A stretch of DNA of 29,233 nucleotides, taken from positions 1 to 29,233 of the forward strand of contig NZ_JAVVES010000031.1 of NCBI RefSeq assembly GCF_032250955.1, read 5' to 3'. The translations under genes were made by a program, and so were the position numbers. Positions within the stretch are counted from its first letter, which is position 1. The number at the start of each line of letters is the position of its first letter. The notes under the pieces are model-generated. The model saw only the letters and a program-made list of their open reading frames with translations. It was not told the origin of the DNA and made no database searches. Shown piece by piece: positions 16,845-24,515 of the stretch. This DNA comes from Sulfuriflexus sp032250955. GTDB taxonomy: Bacteria; Pseudomonadota; Gammaproteobacteria; AKS1.

Positions 16845-17255
16845 TCAGAGGTATTTTCGCCAGTGATCGGGACGGTCGTCACGGCAACCGTGGGGCAGGC
16901 GCTGGTAGCGTTCAATAAATATATCCCGGGTCTGCTTGCTGTCGTGGACATGCCCCATGTTTTCGCATTGGGTTTCTTCGGTATAGTAATAAAGTGAACG
17001 GCGGAGTTTGTTGAAGAGGCTGTTATCAAGGTGAAAACCGACCTCGATGAGCGCATTTTCGGTGATCTGCAAAGACAGGTTGCGCAGGTCATAACTGACT
17101 CGCAAGCAGGTCGCGGAAACCGGCCGCAGGCCAATGATGCCTTCGACATCCGCGAGTAATAACATGGCCGCATGCGCGGGTGCCCGGCCCCTGGCATGCA
17201 GGCTGCAAAAGTGAATCTCGCGGTGCTTGATGCAGGTTCGGTGCTCACTATCCAT
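16845..17255 (-). CDS. Conserved hypothetical protein, possible HMA-like fold
   Basis: I do not recognise a named family. The 136-residue product is soluble, with no signal peptide. A central segment, VEGIIGLRPVSATCLRVSYDL then ENALIEVGFHLD, has the beta-alpha-beta rhythm of a heavy-metal-associated domain but lacks its CxxC. Other landmarks are an N-terminal CIKHREIHFC, a RRSLYYYTEETQ helix, and a C-terminal HGCRDDRPDHW tail rich in His, Cys and Asp. It lies 51 bp after prmC and before moeB on the same strand. I recall similar proteins of this size in other gammaproteobacteria but cannot confirm that. The competing reading frame on the same strand is repeat-derived and less plausible. Confidence 0.65.
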   Translation of the reverse strand: MDSEHRTCIKHREIHFCSLHARGRAPAHAAMLLLADVEGIIGLRPVSATCLRVSYDLRNLSLQITENALIEVGFHLDNSLFNKLRRSLYYYTEETQCENMGHVHDSKQTRDIFIERYQRLPHGCRDDRPDHWRKYL

Positions 17256-17306
17256 GCCCCGATACTAGAACGATGGGGTAAATATGCAAGTGATTTTCAG
17301 CGGTTT

Positions 17307-18146
17307 TCAGGCGCGGCGGGCGAGGCTCAGGCGGTCATTCTGGCCGCTATCTTGCAGGGTTTTTACGTCCGCGTAGCCGCTCGCGGTAAACAGCTTACGT
17401 ACGTCCTCTCCCTGATCGTAGCCATGTTCGATGAGCAGACCGCCGCCGCTGACCAGGTGCTGTCTGGCCTGCTTGAGGATCAGGCGAATAGCATCGAGGC
17501 CATCTGTCCCGGCGACCAGCGCCAGGCGTGACTCGAAACGCACATCGCCCTGCTCGAGGTGGGGGTCTGTGGCACGGATATACGGCGGGTTACTGACGAT
17601 GAGGTCGAATTGCTCCGCGTCGGCCAGGGCGCTGCACCAGTCACTGTGGCGATACTCGATATTCTTGAGGCCGAGCCGTTGCGCGTTGGCCCGGGCCACG
17701 CCCAGGGCCGCGGTGGAGATATCACAGGCCACGAGCTGACAGCGTGGTCGCTCACTGGCGATGGCCAGCGCAATCGCGCCACTGCCGGTGCCGAGATCGG
17801 CAATGCGCCAGTCGGCGGCGGCCGGGATCCGGTCGAGGGCCTGTTCGACCAGCAGCTCGGTATCGGGGCGCGGGATCAGGGTCGCCGCGCTGACCTGCAG
17901 GGGCAGGGACCAGAATTCACGTTCACCGGTCAGGTGGGCGACGGGCTCGCCGGCGGCGCGGCGGGCGACGAGCAGGGAGAAGGTCTGGGTCGTCGTGTCC
18001 TCGACCTCGTCCTCGGCGAAGGCACGCAGGTAACTGCGGGCCTTATGCAGGGCATGGGCGAGCAGGACCTCGGCATCGAGACGCGGAGTGTCCGAAGCGC
18101 TGAATTGCCGGCTGGCGTCCTCAAGTAGCGTGTCGATACGGGCCAT
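17307..18146 (-). CDS. prmC: Release factor glutamine methyltransferase PrmC
   Basis: PrmC methylates the glutamine of the GGQ motif in release factors RF1 and RF2. Seen: the N-terminal helical domain, IPRPDTE, the SAM-binding DLGTGSGAIALA, and the catalytic NPPYI. Length is 279 residues. It starts 11 bp after its substrate gene prfA, with GGAG about 8 nt before the ATG. Confidence 0.95.
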   Translation of the reverse strand: MARIDTLLEDASRQFSASDTPRLDAEVLLAHALHKARSYLRAFAEDEVEDTTTQTFSLLVARRAAGEPVAHLTGEREFWSLPLQVSAATLIPRPDTELLVEQALDRIPAAADWRIADLGTGSGAIALAIASERPRCQLVACDISTAALGVARANAQRLGLKNIEYRHSDWCSALADAEQFDLIVSNPPYIRATDPHLEQGDVRFESRLALVAGTDGLDAIRLILKQARQHLVSGGGLLIEHGYDQGEDVRKLFTASGYADVKTLQDSGQNDRLSLARRA

Positions 18147-18157
18147 AACAGACTCCG

Positions 18158-19240
18158 TTAGTCGCCCATGGCGGCGAGCAGGTCAGCCTGGTATTCGTGA
18201 CGCAGCGGTTCGATAACCTGGTTCAGATCGCCTTCCATGATGTCATCAAGTTTATAAAGAGTCAGGTTGATGCGGTGATCGGTGAGCCGCCCCTGCGGAA
18301 AGTTGTAGGTGCGGATGCGCTCGGAACGGTCGCCGCTACCGATGAGGTTACGGCGTTGTTCGGCCTGTTCGCTTTGCTGCTTGTCTTTTTCGACGTTGTA
18401 CAGGCGGGCCTGTAACAGCGACATGGCACGGGCACGGTTCTTGTGTTGCGAACGCTCGTCCTGACACTCGACTACGGTACCGGTCGGCAGGTGGGTGAGA
18501 CGGATTGCCGAGTCGGTCTTGTTGACGTGCTGGCCACCGGCACCAGAGGCGCGGAAGGTATCAACCTTCAGGTCTGCCGGGTTGATCTCAATCTGCTCAA
18601 CCTCAGCGAGCTCGGGTATGACCGCCACGGTACAGGCCGAGGTGTGAATACGGCCCTGTGACTCGGTTTCCGGCACACGCTGCACGCGATGGCCACCGGA
18701 CTCGAACTTGAGCCACGAGTACACTTCCTTGCCTGTTACCCGCAGCACGATTTCCTTGTAGCCACCGTGTTCGCCTTCGTGTTCGCTGATGATTTCTATC
18801 TGCCAGCCGACGCGCTCGGCGTAGCGGCTGTACATGCGGAACAGGTTACCGGCAAAGATGGCTGCCTCGTCACCGCCGGCCCCGGCACGGATTTCGAGAA
18901 AGACATCACTCTCGTCGTGCGGGTCGGTGGGTAATAACAGGACCTGCAGATCGGTCTCCAGGCTTTCGCGGCGCTGTCTGGCTTCGGCAAGCTCCTCTTC
19001 GGCCATGGCCCGCATTTCGGCATCCTCTTCTTCAAGTATGGACGTGGCGGACTCGATATCCTCAAGTGCCTGGCGGTACCTCTGGTAACCGCTGACGATC
19101 GGGTTCAGCTGGGCATATTCCCTGGACAGATCCCGGAAGCGGTCATTGTCATTGATGATATCGGGATCGGCGAGCAGCGCGTTGATTTCTTCAAGGCGCT
19201 CGCTGAGATTATCGAGTTTGTTACGAATGGAATCTTTCAC
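18158..19240 (-). CDS. prfA: Peptide chain release factor 1
   Basis: RF1 terminates translation at UAA and UAG. The 360-residue product carries the peptidyl-hydrolysis motif GAGGQHVNKTDSA. It also carries the PxT codon-recognition tripeptide, here PET, in RVPETESQGRIHTSACTVAV. The start codon is GTG at 19240 (family N-terminus MKDSIRNKL) with a weak GGACAG upstream. It lies between hemA and prmC, the usual order. Confidence 0.96.
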   Translation of the reverse strand: MKDSIRNKLDNLSERLEEINALLADPDIINDNDRFRDLSREYAQLNPIVSGYQRYRQALEDIESATSILEEEDAEMRAMAEEELAEARQRRESLETDLQVLLLPTDPHDESDVFLEIRAGAGGDEAAIFAGNLFRMYSRYAERVGWQIEIISEHEGEHGGYKEIVLRVTGKEVYSWLKFESGGHRVQRVPETESQGRIHTSACTVAVIPELAEVEQIEINPADLKVDTFRASGAGGQHVNKTDSAIRLTHLPTGTVVECQDERSQHKNRARAMSLLQARLYNVEKDKQQSEQAEQRRNLIGSGDRSERIRTYNFPQGRLTDHRINLTLYKLDDIMEGDLNQVIEPLRHEYQADLLAAMGD

Positions 19241-19274
19241 AATGTCTGTCCGGGGTTGCGTTGCATGCGAGAAG

Positions 19275-19293
19275 GTCTGCCACTCCGGCAGAC
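19275..19293 (-). other. Small hairpin in the hemA-prfA spacer
   Basis: GTCTGCC and GGCAGAC form a perfect 7-bp stem with a 5-nt loop in the 72-bp gap. No T tract follows, so it could be an RNA processing or stability element rather than a terminator. Confidence 0.4.
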
Positions 19294-19312
19294 GGGGTAG
19301 CGTTGAGCGAGG

Positions 19313-20572
19313 CTAAGGCTCGTTGCCGAGGTCGAACAGTTCGCGCACCACATCCAGTACTTCCATGCGGCCCTCGCAACTGGCCTGGCGAATCTGGACG
19401 CTTGGGGTATGAGTGAGCTTGTTGGTCAGCAGGCGTGCCAGTTCCTGCATGACCTGTTCGGGGTTTTCGCCGCGCTCGAGCTGGCCGAGAGCGCGGGCCA
19501 GGGTCTCATCACGCAGGCGTTCGGCCTGTTCGCGGAAGGCGCGGATGGTGGAGATGGATTCAAGTGAGCGCACCCAGCCCATAAAATGGGTGACCTGGGT
19601 GTCAATGATCTCTTCGGCCTGGTGGGCTGCATCCTGACGTGACTTCAGGTTTTCCTCGATGATCTCCTGCAGGTCATCGACACTGTAGAGGTACACATCA
19701 TCGAGTTCATCGACTTCGGGCTCGATGTCGCGGGGCACGGCGATATCGACCATGAACATGGGCTTGTGCTTGCGGTGCTTGAGCGCGCTCTCGACACTTC
19801 CCTTGCCGAGGATGGGCAGGGTGCTCGCCGTCGAGGAGATGACAATATCGGCCTCGGCCAGATGCCTGGGCATTTCGGCCAGGGAGATGGCATAGCCATC
19901 CAGTTCAGTGGCCAGGGCATGGGCTCGTTCAACGGTACGGTTGGCGATGATAATACGGCCGATGCCGCTTTCCTTCAGGTGACGGGCGGCCAGTTCGATA
20001 GTCTCGCCCGCGCCGATCAGCAAGACGGTATTCTTGCCCAGGTCACCGAAGATCTGCTTCGCCAGCGAGACTGCGGCAAAGGCGACCGAGACCGGGCTGT
20101 GACCGATGGCAGTATCGGTACGGATTTGTTTGGCCACCGAGAAGGTATGCTGGAACAGCTTCGACAGCATCTTGCCGATGGTGCCGGCTTCGCTGGCCAA
20201 CTGGTAGGCATCTTTCATCTGGCCGAGGATCTGGGGCTCGCCGAGGACCATCGAGTCCAGGCCGCTGGCGACGCGCAGCATGTGACGCACAGCATGCTGG
20301 TCGGGGTGTTGGTAAATATAGGGTTCGAGCTCGCGGCGCTCGAGACGATGGAACTCCTGGAGCCAATTGAGGACTACCTCTATATTGTCGGCCTCCAGGC
20401 CACAATAGACCTCGGTACGGTTGCAGGTCGAGAGGATCGCGGCTTCATTGACCGCGGTGCGCTCGATCAGGTCCTGCAAGGCGGGCAGGAGCGAGTCAGG
20501 CGTAAACGCGACACGTTCGCGGATAGCGACCGGGGCCGTCTGGTGATTGATGCCAAAAGCGAGCAGGGACAT
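19313..20572 (-). CDS. hemA: Glutamyl-tRNA reductase
   Basis: HemA is the first committed enzyme of C5-pathway tetrapyrrole synthesis, reducing Glu-tRNA to glutamate-1-semialdehyde. The catalytic cysteine is Cys50 in LSTCNRTEVY. The substrate region GEPQILGQMKDAY and the NADPH-binding VLLIGAGETIELAARHL are also seen, followed by the C-terminal dimerisation helix. At 419 residues it is normal. It begins the hemA-prfA-prmC group and is divergent from the TPR-lolB-ispE operon. Confidence 0.96.
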   Translation of the reverse strand: MSLLAFGINHQTAPVAIRERVAFTPDSLLPALQDLIERTAVNEAAILSTCNRTEVYCGLEADNIEVVLNWLQEFHRLERRELEPYIYQHPDQHAVRHMLRVASGLDSMVLGEPQILGQMKDAYQLASEAGTIGKMLSKLFQHTFSVAKQIRTDTAIGHSPVSVAFAAVSLAKQIFGDLGKNTVLLIGAGETIELAARHLKESGIGRIIIANRTVERAHALATELDGYAISLAEMPRHLAEADIVISSTASTLPILGKGSVESALKHRKHKPMFMVDIAVPRDIEPEVDELDDVYLYSVDDLQEIIEENLKSRQDAAHQAEEIIDTQVTHFMGWVRSLESISTIRAFREQAERLRDETLARALGQLERGENPEQVMQELARLLTNKLTHTPSVQIRQASCEGRMEVLDVVRELFDLGNEP

Positions 20573-20586
20573 GGTTTTCTATATAC

Positions 20587-20616
20587 TTAACACGTGATGA
20601 AAAAAGCCATTATACT
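20587..20616 (+). promoter_or_regulatory. Candidate promoter for TPR-lolB-ispE
   Basis: TTAACA (20587-20592) and TATACT (20611-20616) are separated by 18 bp. It overlaps the opposing hemA promoter almost completely, so the two units could be reciprocally controlled. Confidence 0.4.
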
Positions 20617-20632
20617 AAAAAATACGTGATGA
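20592..20632 (-). promoter_or_regulatory. hemA promoter with flanking direct repeats
   Basis: A perfect TATAAT (20614-20609, minus strand) would start transcription near 20602, about 30 nt before hemA. The -35 is poor. Two copies of ACGTGATGA (plus-strand reading, 20592-20600 and 20624-20632), exactly 32 bp apart, flank the -10 element and could bind a regulator. Confidence 0.45.
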
Positions 20633-20703
20633 GCTGCGTTTGTGCTCATTAAAGATCTACAGGCCGACGTGGCGGGAAGCCCGGCGGCGGAGAAACAGGT
20701 GTT

Positions 20704-22449
20704 ATGACAGGTATTTTTAGGCAGATTTCAGCAGGTTGTGCCCTGTTGGTACTCACGGGCTGCACACTCTGGGGAACTCACCAGCCGGCAGAAAATGAAC
20801 AGGCAGGGGATGTTCCTGCCGCTGAACAGGCCCGGCAGGCCGGCTCAACGCCCGAGTTGCCGGATGTCGAGCTGGATGGTGAGCTGCTGTTCACGTTGCT
20901 GTCCGGTGAGCTGGCCGGGCATCGCGGAGACCTCAATCTGGCGAGCCGCCAATACCTGCAAGCCGCGCACTTGACCCGTGATCCCCGTGTCATCGAGCGG
21001 GCGGTGCAGGTGGCGAATTTTGCCAAGCATTACACCGAAGGCCTGGAGGCCGCGCGCCTGTGGGTAGAGGTTGCCCCCGACCTGCTCACCGCCCGCTACA
21101 CACTGGCGATGATGTTACTGCGTAACAAACTGCCAGAGGCGGCACTCGAAGAGTTCGACTTTATTATCAAGGCCCAGCAGGCCGAGCCAGCGGTCTTTAT
21201 GACGATTGGTAAACAGCTTATACAGGAAAGCCTGCATGAGGAGGCCCTGGTGGTCATGCAGCAACTGGCTGACCGCTATCCGCAGACTGCCGAGGCGCAC
21301 TTCGCCTTGAGTGGCCTGGCCGAGCGGGCGGGCAATCTGGAACTGGCCGAGCACGCCGTACGCGAGGCCCTGGCACTCAAACCCGGCTGGCAGGATGCCA
21401 GCAACCAGCTGGCGCGATTACTCCATCTGCGAGGTGACACGACACAGGCCCTGGATATTTTGCGCAAGGCGCTCGACGCCGAACCGGAGAACAAGTTGCT
21501 GCGCTTGAGTTACGCGCGCCTGCTGGTAGATGCCAAGCAGCTGCAGGCCGCACGTGCCGAATTTGAGCGGCTCGCCGAACAGGCCCCCGGCAATGAAGAT
21601 ATCACCTATGCGTTAGGTATCCTGGCCCTGCAGGTCGAGGACCTCGATGCGGCTGAGCAGTATATGAAGCAGCTGGCCGGCGACAGTCAGCGGAGCCTTG
21701 AGGCGGCCTATTATCTTGGTCAGATCGCCGAGCTGCGTGAACAGCCCCTTGAGGCGATTCGCTGGTATGCCGAGATTCAGCAGGGTGAATACGCCTTTGA
21801 TGCGCAGATGCGCATGATTACCCTGCAGGCCAGGCAGGGCAGTACCAGCGAGGCCCTGGAGCAGCTGCGTTCGATTCTGCCCCGTGGCGAGGCCCAGCAG
21901 GCACGCACCTACCTTGTTGAAGGAGATGTGCTGCGTTTTGCCGAGCGTTACCAGGATGCCATGCAGGTCTATAACCAGGCCCTGGAGAAATTGCCGGACA
22001 ACAATGATCTCCTCTATGCGCGGGCGCTCATGGCCGAACGCGTAGATCGGCTGGATATCCTGGTCGCCGATCTGCATGCCGTTCTCAAGAACGAGCCGGA
22101 TAATGCCCACGCCCTGAATGCCCTGGGTTATACCCTTGCGGATCGCACCGAGCGTTTTGAAGAGGCCGAAAAGTACATCCAGCGCGCCTACGAATTATTG
22201 CCGGATGACCCTGCGATTATGGATAGTATGGGCTGGCTACAGTACCGGCTCGGTAATCACGATGAAGCCATCAAGCACCTGACCCGTGCCTATGATCTGA
22301 ACGACGATGGTGAGATTGCGGCCCATCTCGGCGAGGTTTTGTGGGTCACCGGGGAACAGCAACGGGCACAGAAGGTCTGGCAGCGGGCACTGAAAAAGGC
22401 GCCGGGGGACAAAAAAGTGCTTGAGGCCATGCAGCGCCTGAAAAAATGA
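20704..22449 (+). CDS. TPR-repeat outer-membrane lipoprotein
   Basis: The 581-residue product has a lipoprotein signal with lipobox LTGC (Cys20). Tandem tetratricopeptide repeats fill most of the rest: paired helices with the A-x-x-x-Y/L-x-x-A and P-E/D patterns from about residue 60 to the C-terminus. A clear pair is NDLLYARALMAER and NALGYTLADRTERFEEA. TPR lipoproteins next to lolB are found in many gammaproteobacteria. No catalytic domain is seen, so a scaffold or assembly role is likely but unproven. GGAG precedes the ATG, and its stop overlaps the lolB start (ATGA). Confidence 0.88.
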   Translation: MTGIFRQISAGCALLVLTGCTLWGTHQPAENEQAGDVPAAEQARQAGSTPELPDVELDGELLFTLLSGELAGHRGDLNLASRQYLQAAHLTRDPRVIERAVQVANFAKHYTEGLEAARLWVEVAPDLLTARYTLAMMLLRNKLPEAALEEFDFIIKAQQAEPAVFMTIGKQLIQESLHEEALVVMQQLADRYPQTAEAHFALSGLAERAGNLELAEHAVREALALKPGWQDASNQLARLLHLRGDTTQALDILRKALDAEPENKLLRLSYARLLVDAKQLQAARAEFERLAEQAPGNEDITYALGILALQVEDLDAAEQYMKQLAGDSQRSLEAAYYLGQIAELREQPLEAIRWYAEIQQGEYAFDAQMRMITLQARQGSTSEALEQLRSILPRGEAQQARTYLVEGDVLRFAERYQDAMQVYNQALEKLPDNNDLLYARALMAERVDRLDILVADLHAVLKNEPDNAHALNALGYTLADRTERFEEAEKYIQRAYELLPDDPAIMDSMGWLQYRLGNHDEAIKHLTRAYDLNDDGEIAAHLGEVLWVTGEQQRAQKVWQRALKKAPGDKKVLEAMQRLKK

Positions 22450-23072
22450 TACGCCGTTTCGTTTTTCTTTTCGTCACCCTGTTAAGTGGTTGCGAAGCAT
22501 TACCGGTCACCGAGGTGCCCCTTTCTGCCATCGAGCAGCAAGCTGCCTGGGCACGACACCAGGCGCAGCTGGAGGGCCTTGAGGCCTGGACGCTGGATGG
22601 GCGTATTTCCCTGCGCCATGATGAAGAGGCCTGGCATGCGAGCCTGCATTGGCAGCAGGTCGACTCGGTTTATCACCTCAACCTGTTCGGGCCGTTTGGA
22701 CAGGGTGCAGTACAGCTCGACGGCAGCCCACAGGGCGTGGTTCTGCACCATGACGGGCAGATCCTGCAGTCTGATGACGCGGAGCAGTTATTGCAGCAGC
22801 AACTCGGCCTGCAGGTACCGGTAAACGGGCTGCGCTACTGGGCGGTCGGACGGGTTGCCCCCGGCAGTGACCATAAAGAAGAACTGGACTCGGCGGGCCG
22901 GCTTGCCGTGCTGGAGCAAAATGGCTGGCGGGTACGTTACCGTGGCTACGTGGCCGTGCAGGGCTTTATGCTGCCGAACAAGGTTTTCCTCGATCACGAC
23001 GGGCTGGATGTGCGCCTGGTTATCGATCAATGGCAGCTCGTCGCTGCGGCGCCGGGCAGGCGCGGCGGATGA
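22446..23072 (+). CDS. lolB: Outer-membrane lipoprotein receptor LolB
   Basis: LolB receives lipoproteins from LolA and inserts them into the outer membrane. It is itself a lipoprotein with lipobox LSGC (Cys16). The mature part begins with a helix (QQAAWARHQAQLEGLEAWTLDGRISL). Beta-strands follow with NLFGPFGQGAVQLDG and the YWAVGRVAP segment. The 208-residue length is normal. It overlaps the TPR gene upstream and ispE downstream by 4 bp each. Confidence 0.93.
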   Translation: MIRRFVFLFVTLLSGCEALPVTEVPLSAIEQQAAWARHQAQLEGLEAWTLDGRISLRHDEEAWHASLHWQQVDSVYHLNLFGPFGQGAVQLDGSPQGVVLHHDGQILQSDDAEQLLQQQLGLQVPVNGLRYWAVGRVAPGSDHKEELDSAGRLAVLEQNGWRVRYRGYVAVQGFMLPNKVFLDHDGLDVRLVIDQWQLVAAAPGRRGG

Positions 23073-23914
23073 GTGCCGCTGGCTGGCCGGCCCCGGCCAA
23101 GCTTAACCTGTTTTTGCATATCACGGCGCGACGTGCCGACGGCATGCACGAGTTACAGACCCTGTTTCAGTTTCTGGATGTCGGCGACAGCTTGTATTTT
23201 ACGCTGCGCGAGGACGGCTACTTGCGTCTGCAGGGCGGGCTGGCAGGGATCGCCGACGAGGACAACCTGGTCATGCGCGCAGCGCGTCGACTGCAGACCG
23301 AGAGCGGTACCCGGCTCGGCGCTGATATGCGGCTGGAAAAGCGCCTGCCCGCCGGTGCCGGTCTCGGTGGCGGTAGCTCCGATGCGGCGACGACTCTGGT
23401 CGCCCTGAACAGGCTCTGGCAGGTCGGGTTGTCGGTCGATGAATTGGCCCGGATAGGCCTGGGCCTGGGGGCTGACGTGCCGGTTTTCGTTCACGGTCAG
23501 GCGGCCTGGGCCGAAGGGGTAGGGGAAAAATTCACTGCCGTGGCGCCACCGGAACCCTGGTACCTGGTTGTAGCGCCGAGCTGTGAAGTCAGCACAGCCG
23601 CGATCTTTGCCGCACCGGAATTGACACGTGACTGCCGTCCCATCACAATACGCGACTTTCTGTCAGGTCAGGCGGGAAATGTCTGTGAAGCGGTGGTGCG
23701 TGAACATTATCCGGCCGTGAGCAGGGCGCTGGACTGGCTTGGTCGGTTTGCCCCGGCGAGGATGACCGGCACCGGCAGTTGTGTCTTTGCCGCGTTTGAA
23801 AATGAAGCGCAAGCAACTGAAGTTTCGCGTAAAATACCGGGCGAATGGCAAGGCTTTGTGGCCAGGGGCTGCAACCGGTCGCCTTTACTGGATAGGCTGG
23901 CAGCTGAAAGTTGA
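23069..23914 (+). CDS. ispE: 4-diphosphocytidyl-2-C-methyl-D-erythritol kinase
   Basis: IspE is the GHMP-family kinase of the non-mevalonate isoprenoid pathway. Seen: PAPAKLNLFLHI near the N-terminus, DGMHELQTLFQFLD, the ATP-binding PAGAGLGGGSSDAATTL loop, and the C-terminal MTGTGSCVFA motif. The frame is open from 23030, but the ATG at 23069 (MSAAGWPAPAK) gives the family start. It overlaps the lolB stop as ATGA and gives 281 residues. Confidence 0.95.
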   Translation: MSAAGWPAPAKLNLFLHITARRADGMHELQTLFQFLDVGDSLYFTLREDGYLRLQGGLAGIADEDNLVMRAARRLQTESGTRLGADMRLEKRLPAGAGLGGGSSDAATTLVALNRLWQVGLSVDELARIGLGLGADVPVFVHGQAAWAEGVGEKFTAVAPPEPWYLVVAPSCEVSTAAIFAAPELTRDCRPITIRDFLSGQAGNVCEAVVREHYPAVSRALDWLGRFAPARMTGTGSCVFAAFENEAQATEVSRKIPGEWQGFVARGCNRSPLLDRLAAES

Positions 23915-23980
23915 TGATTAATGAGTGATGATTGGTGCGTAGTTGCATTCATCAATCTGCAATCATCAATTATTTTTTTT
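23911..23980 (+). terminator. Inverted repeat plus T run between ispE and tRNA-Gln
   Basis: TTGATGATT (23911-23919, covering the ispE stop) pairs with AATCATCAA (23961-23969). TTATTTTTTTT follows, running up to the first tRNA base. It could terminate the ispE transcript, though then the tRNA promoter is unclear. The arms resemble those of the inverted-repeat unit downstream of prs. Confidence 0.5.
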
Positions 23981-24054
23981 GGGGCGTCGCCAAGTGGTAA
24001 GGCCCGGGGTTTTGATCCCCGTATGCGCAGGTTCGAATCCTGCCGCCCCAGCCA
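23980..24054 (+). tRNA. tRNA-Gln (UUG anticodon)
   Basis: A complete cloverleaf is visible. The acceptor stem TGGGGCG pairs with CGCCCCA. A D-arm follows, then the anticodon stem CGGGG/CCCCG around loop TTTTGAT (anticodon TTG). The T-arm GCAGG-TTCGAAT-CCTGC is intact, with discriminator G and an encoded CCA. The ispE-tRNA-Gln-prs order is common in gammaproteobacteria. Its 3' 19 nt are repeated twice downstream. Confidence 0.95.
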
Positions 24055-24181
24055 TATAAAGGCAGGATGAGAACCTTAAGGTTCGACTAAGCCACCGCAG
24101 CGAAGCGAAGGTGGCTTGAACAGCGGCGGGAGCGAAGCGGACAACGCTGGCCCCGAAGGGGTGAGGAACGAAGTTCCGAAT
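24036..24181 (+). repeat. tRNA-end-flanked hairpin unit 1 (146 bp)
   Basis: This unit begins inside the tRNA T-loop with a 22-bp word (24036-24057) ending CCATAT, and runs to the next copy of that word. Stems: GGCAGGAT (24061-24068) with ATCCTGCC (24183-24190); GAACCTTAAGGTTC (24071-24084); AAGCCACC (24089-24096) with GGTGGCTT (24110-24117). Further stems are CAGCG with CGCTG (24121-24149), CCCC-GAA-GGGG (24151-24161) and GGAAC-GAA-GTTCC (24165-24177). Almost every base is in a potential stem. No credible gene is present. Confidence 0.85.
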
Positions 24182-24436
24182 AATCCTGCCGCCCCAGCCA
24201 TATAAAGGCAGGATGAGAACCTTAAGGTTCGACTAAGCCACTGCGCGACCAGAACGAACAAAGTGAGTTCAGGAAGTACTGAATGAACCCCGAAGGGGTT
24301 CTCAGTGAAGCGAAGGTGGCTTGAACAGCGGCGGGAGCGCGACGTACAGGATGTACAAGTGTGGCGAGAGGCAGGACGCCGGAAGCCACAAGCGGACAAC
24401 GCTGGCCCCGAAGGGGTGAGGAACGAAGTTCCGAAT
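24182..24436 (+). repeat. tRNA-end-flanked hairpin unit 2 (255 bp)
   Basis: The first 60 bp (24182-24241) are identical to 24036-24095. A 33-bp block (24307-24339) is identical to 24102-24134. A 69-bp block (24390-24458, running into the third tRNA-end copy) is identical to 24135-24203. Relative to unit 1 it carries two extra segments. Segment 24242-24306 includes GAACCCC-GAA-GGGGTTC enclosed by CTGA/TCAG. Segment 24340-24389 includes GTGGC paired with GCCAC. Both enlarge hairpin loops, so the unit looks modular. Confidence 0.85.
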
Positions 24437-24458
24437 AATCCTGCCGCCCCAGCCATAT
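24437..24458 (+). repeat. Third copy of tRNA-Gln 3' end
   Basis: An exact copy of the 22-bp word at 24036-24057 and 24182-24203, comprising the T-stem end, acceptor strand, CCA and TAT. In the two downstream copies the preceding bases read GTTCCGAAT instead of the T-loop GTTCGAAT, so homology starts in the T-loop. The remaining 57 bp to prs hold only its ribosome binding site. Confidence 0.85.
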
Positions 24459-24515
24459 CTATAAGGCATGCCGCACAGGGCGGTAGCCTGTTGAGCCGAA
24501 GAGTCGAGGTGTAAT

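Noticed and set aside
16574..17248. 224-codon minus-strand ORF overlapping the hypothetical gene
   Set aside because: It runs through the CGCAAAG repeats, and the alternative frame at 16845-17255 has a far more protein-like sequence.
19766..20590. 274-codon plus-strand ORF
   Set aside because: It lies wholly antisense to hemA, whose motifs are intact, and has no recognisable domain.
24076..24456. Minus-strand 126-residue ORF with an internally duplicated N-terminal sequence
   Set aside because: It is the translation of the tRNA-end repeat units read backwards. The duplication follows the DNA repeat, there is no ribosome binding site, and similar spurious proteins over tRNA ends are familiar in databases.
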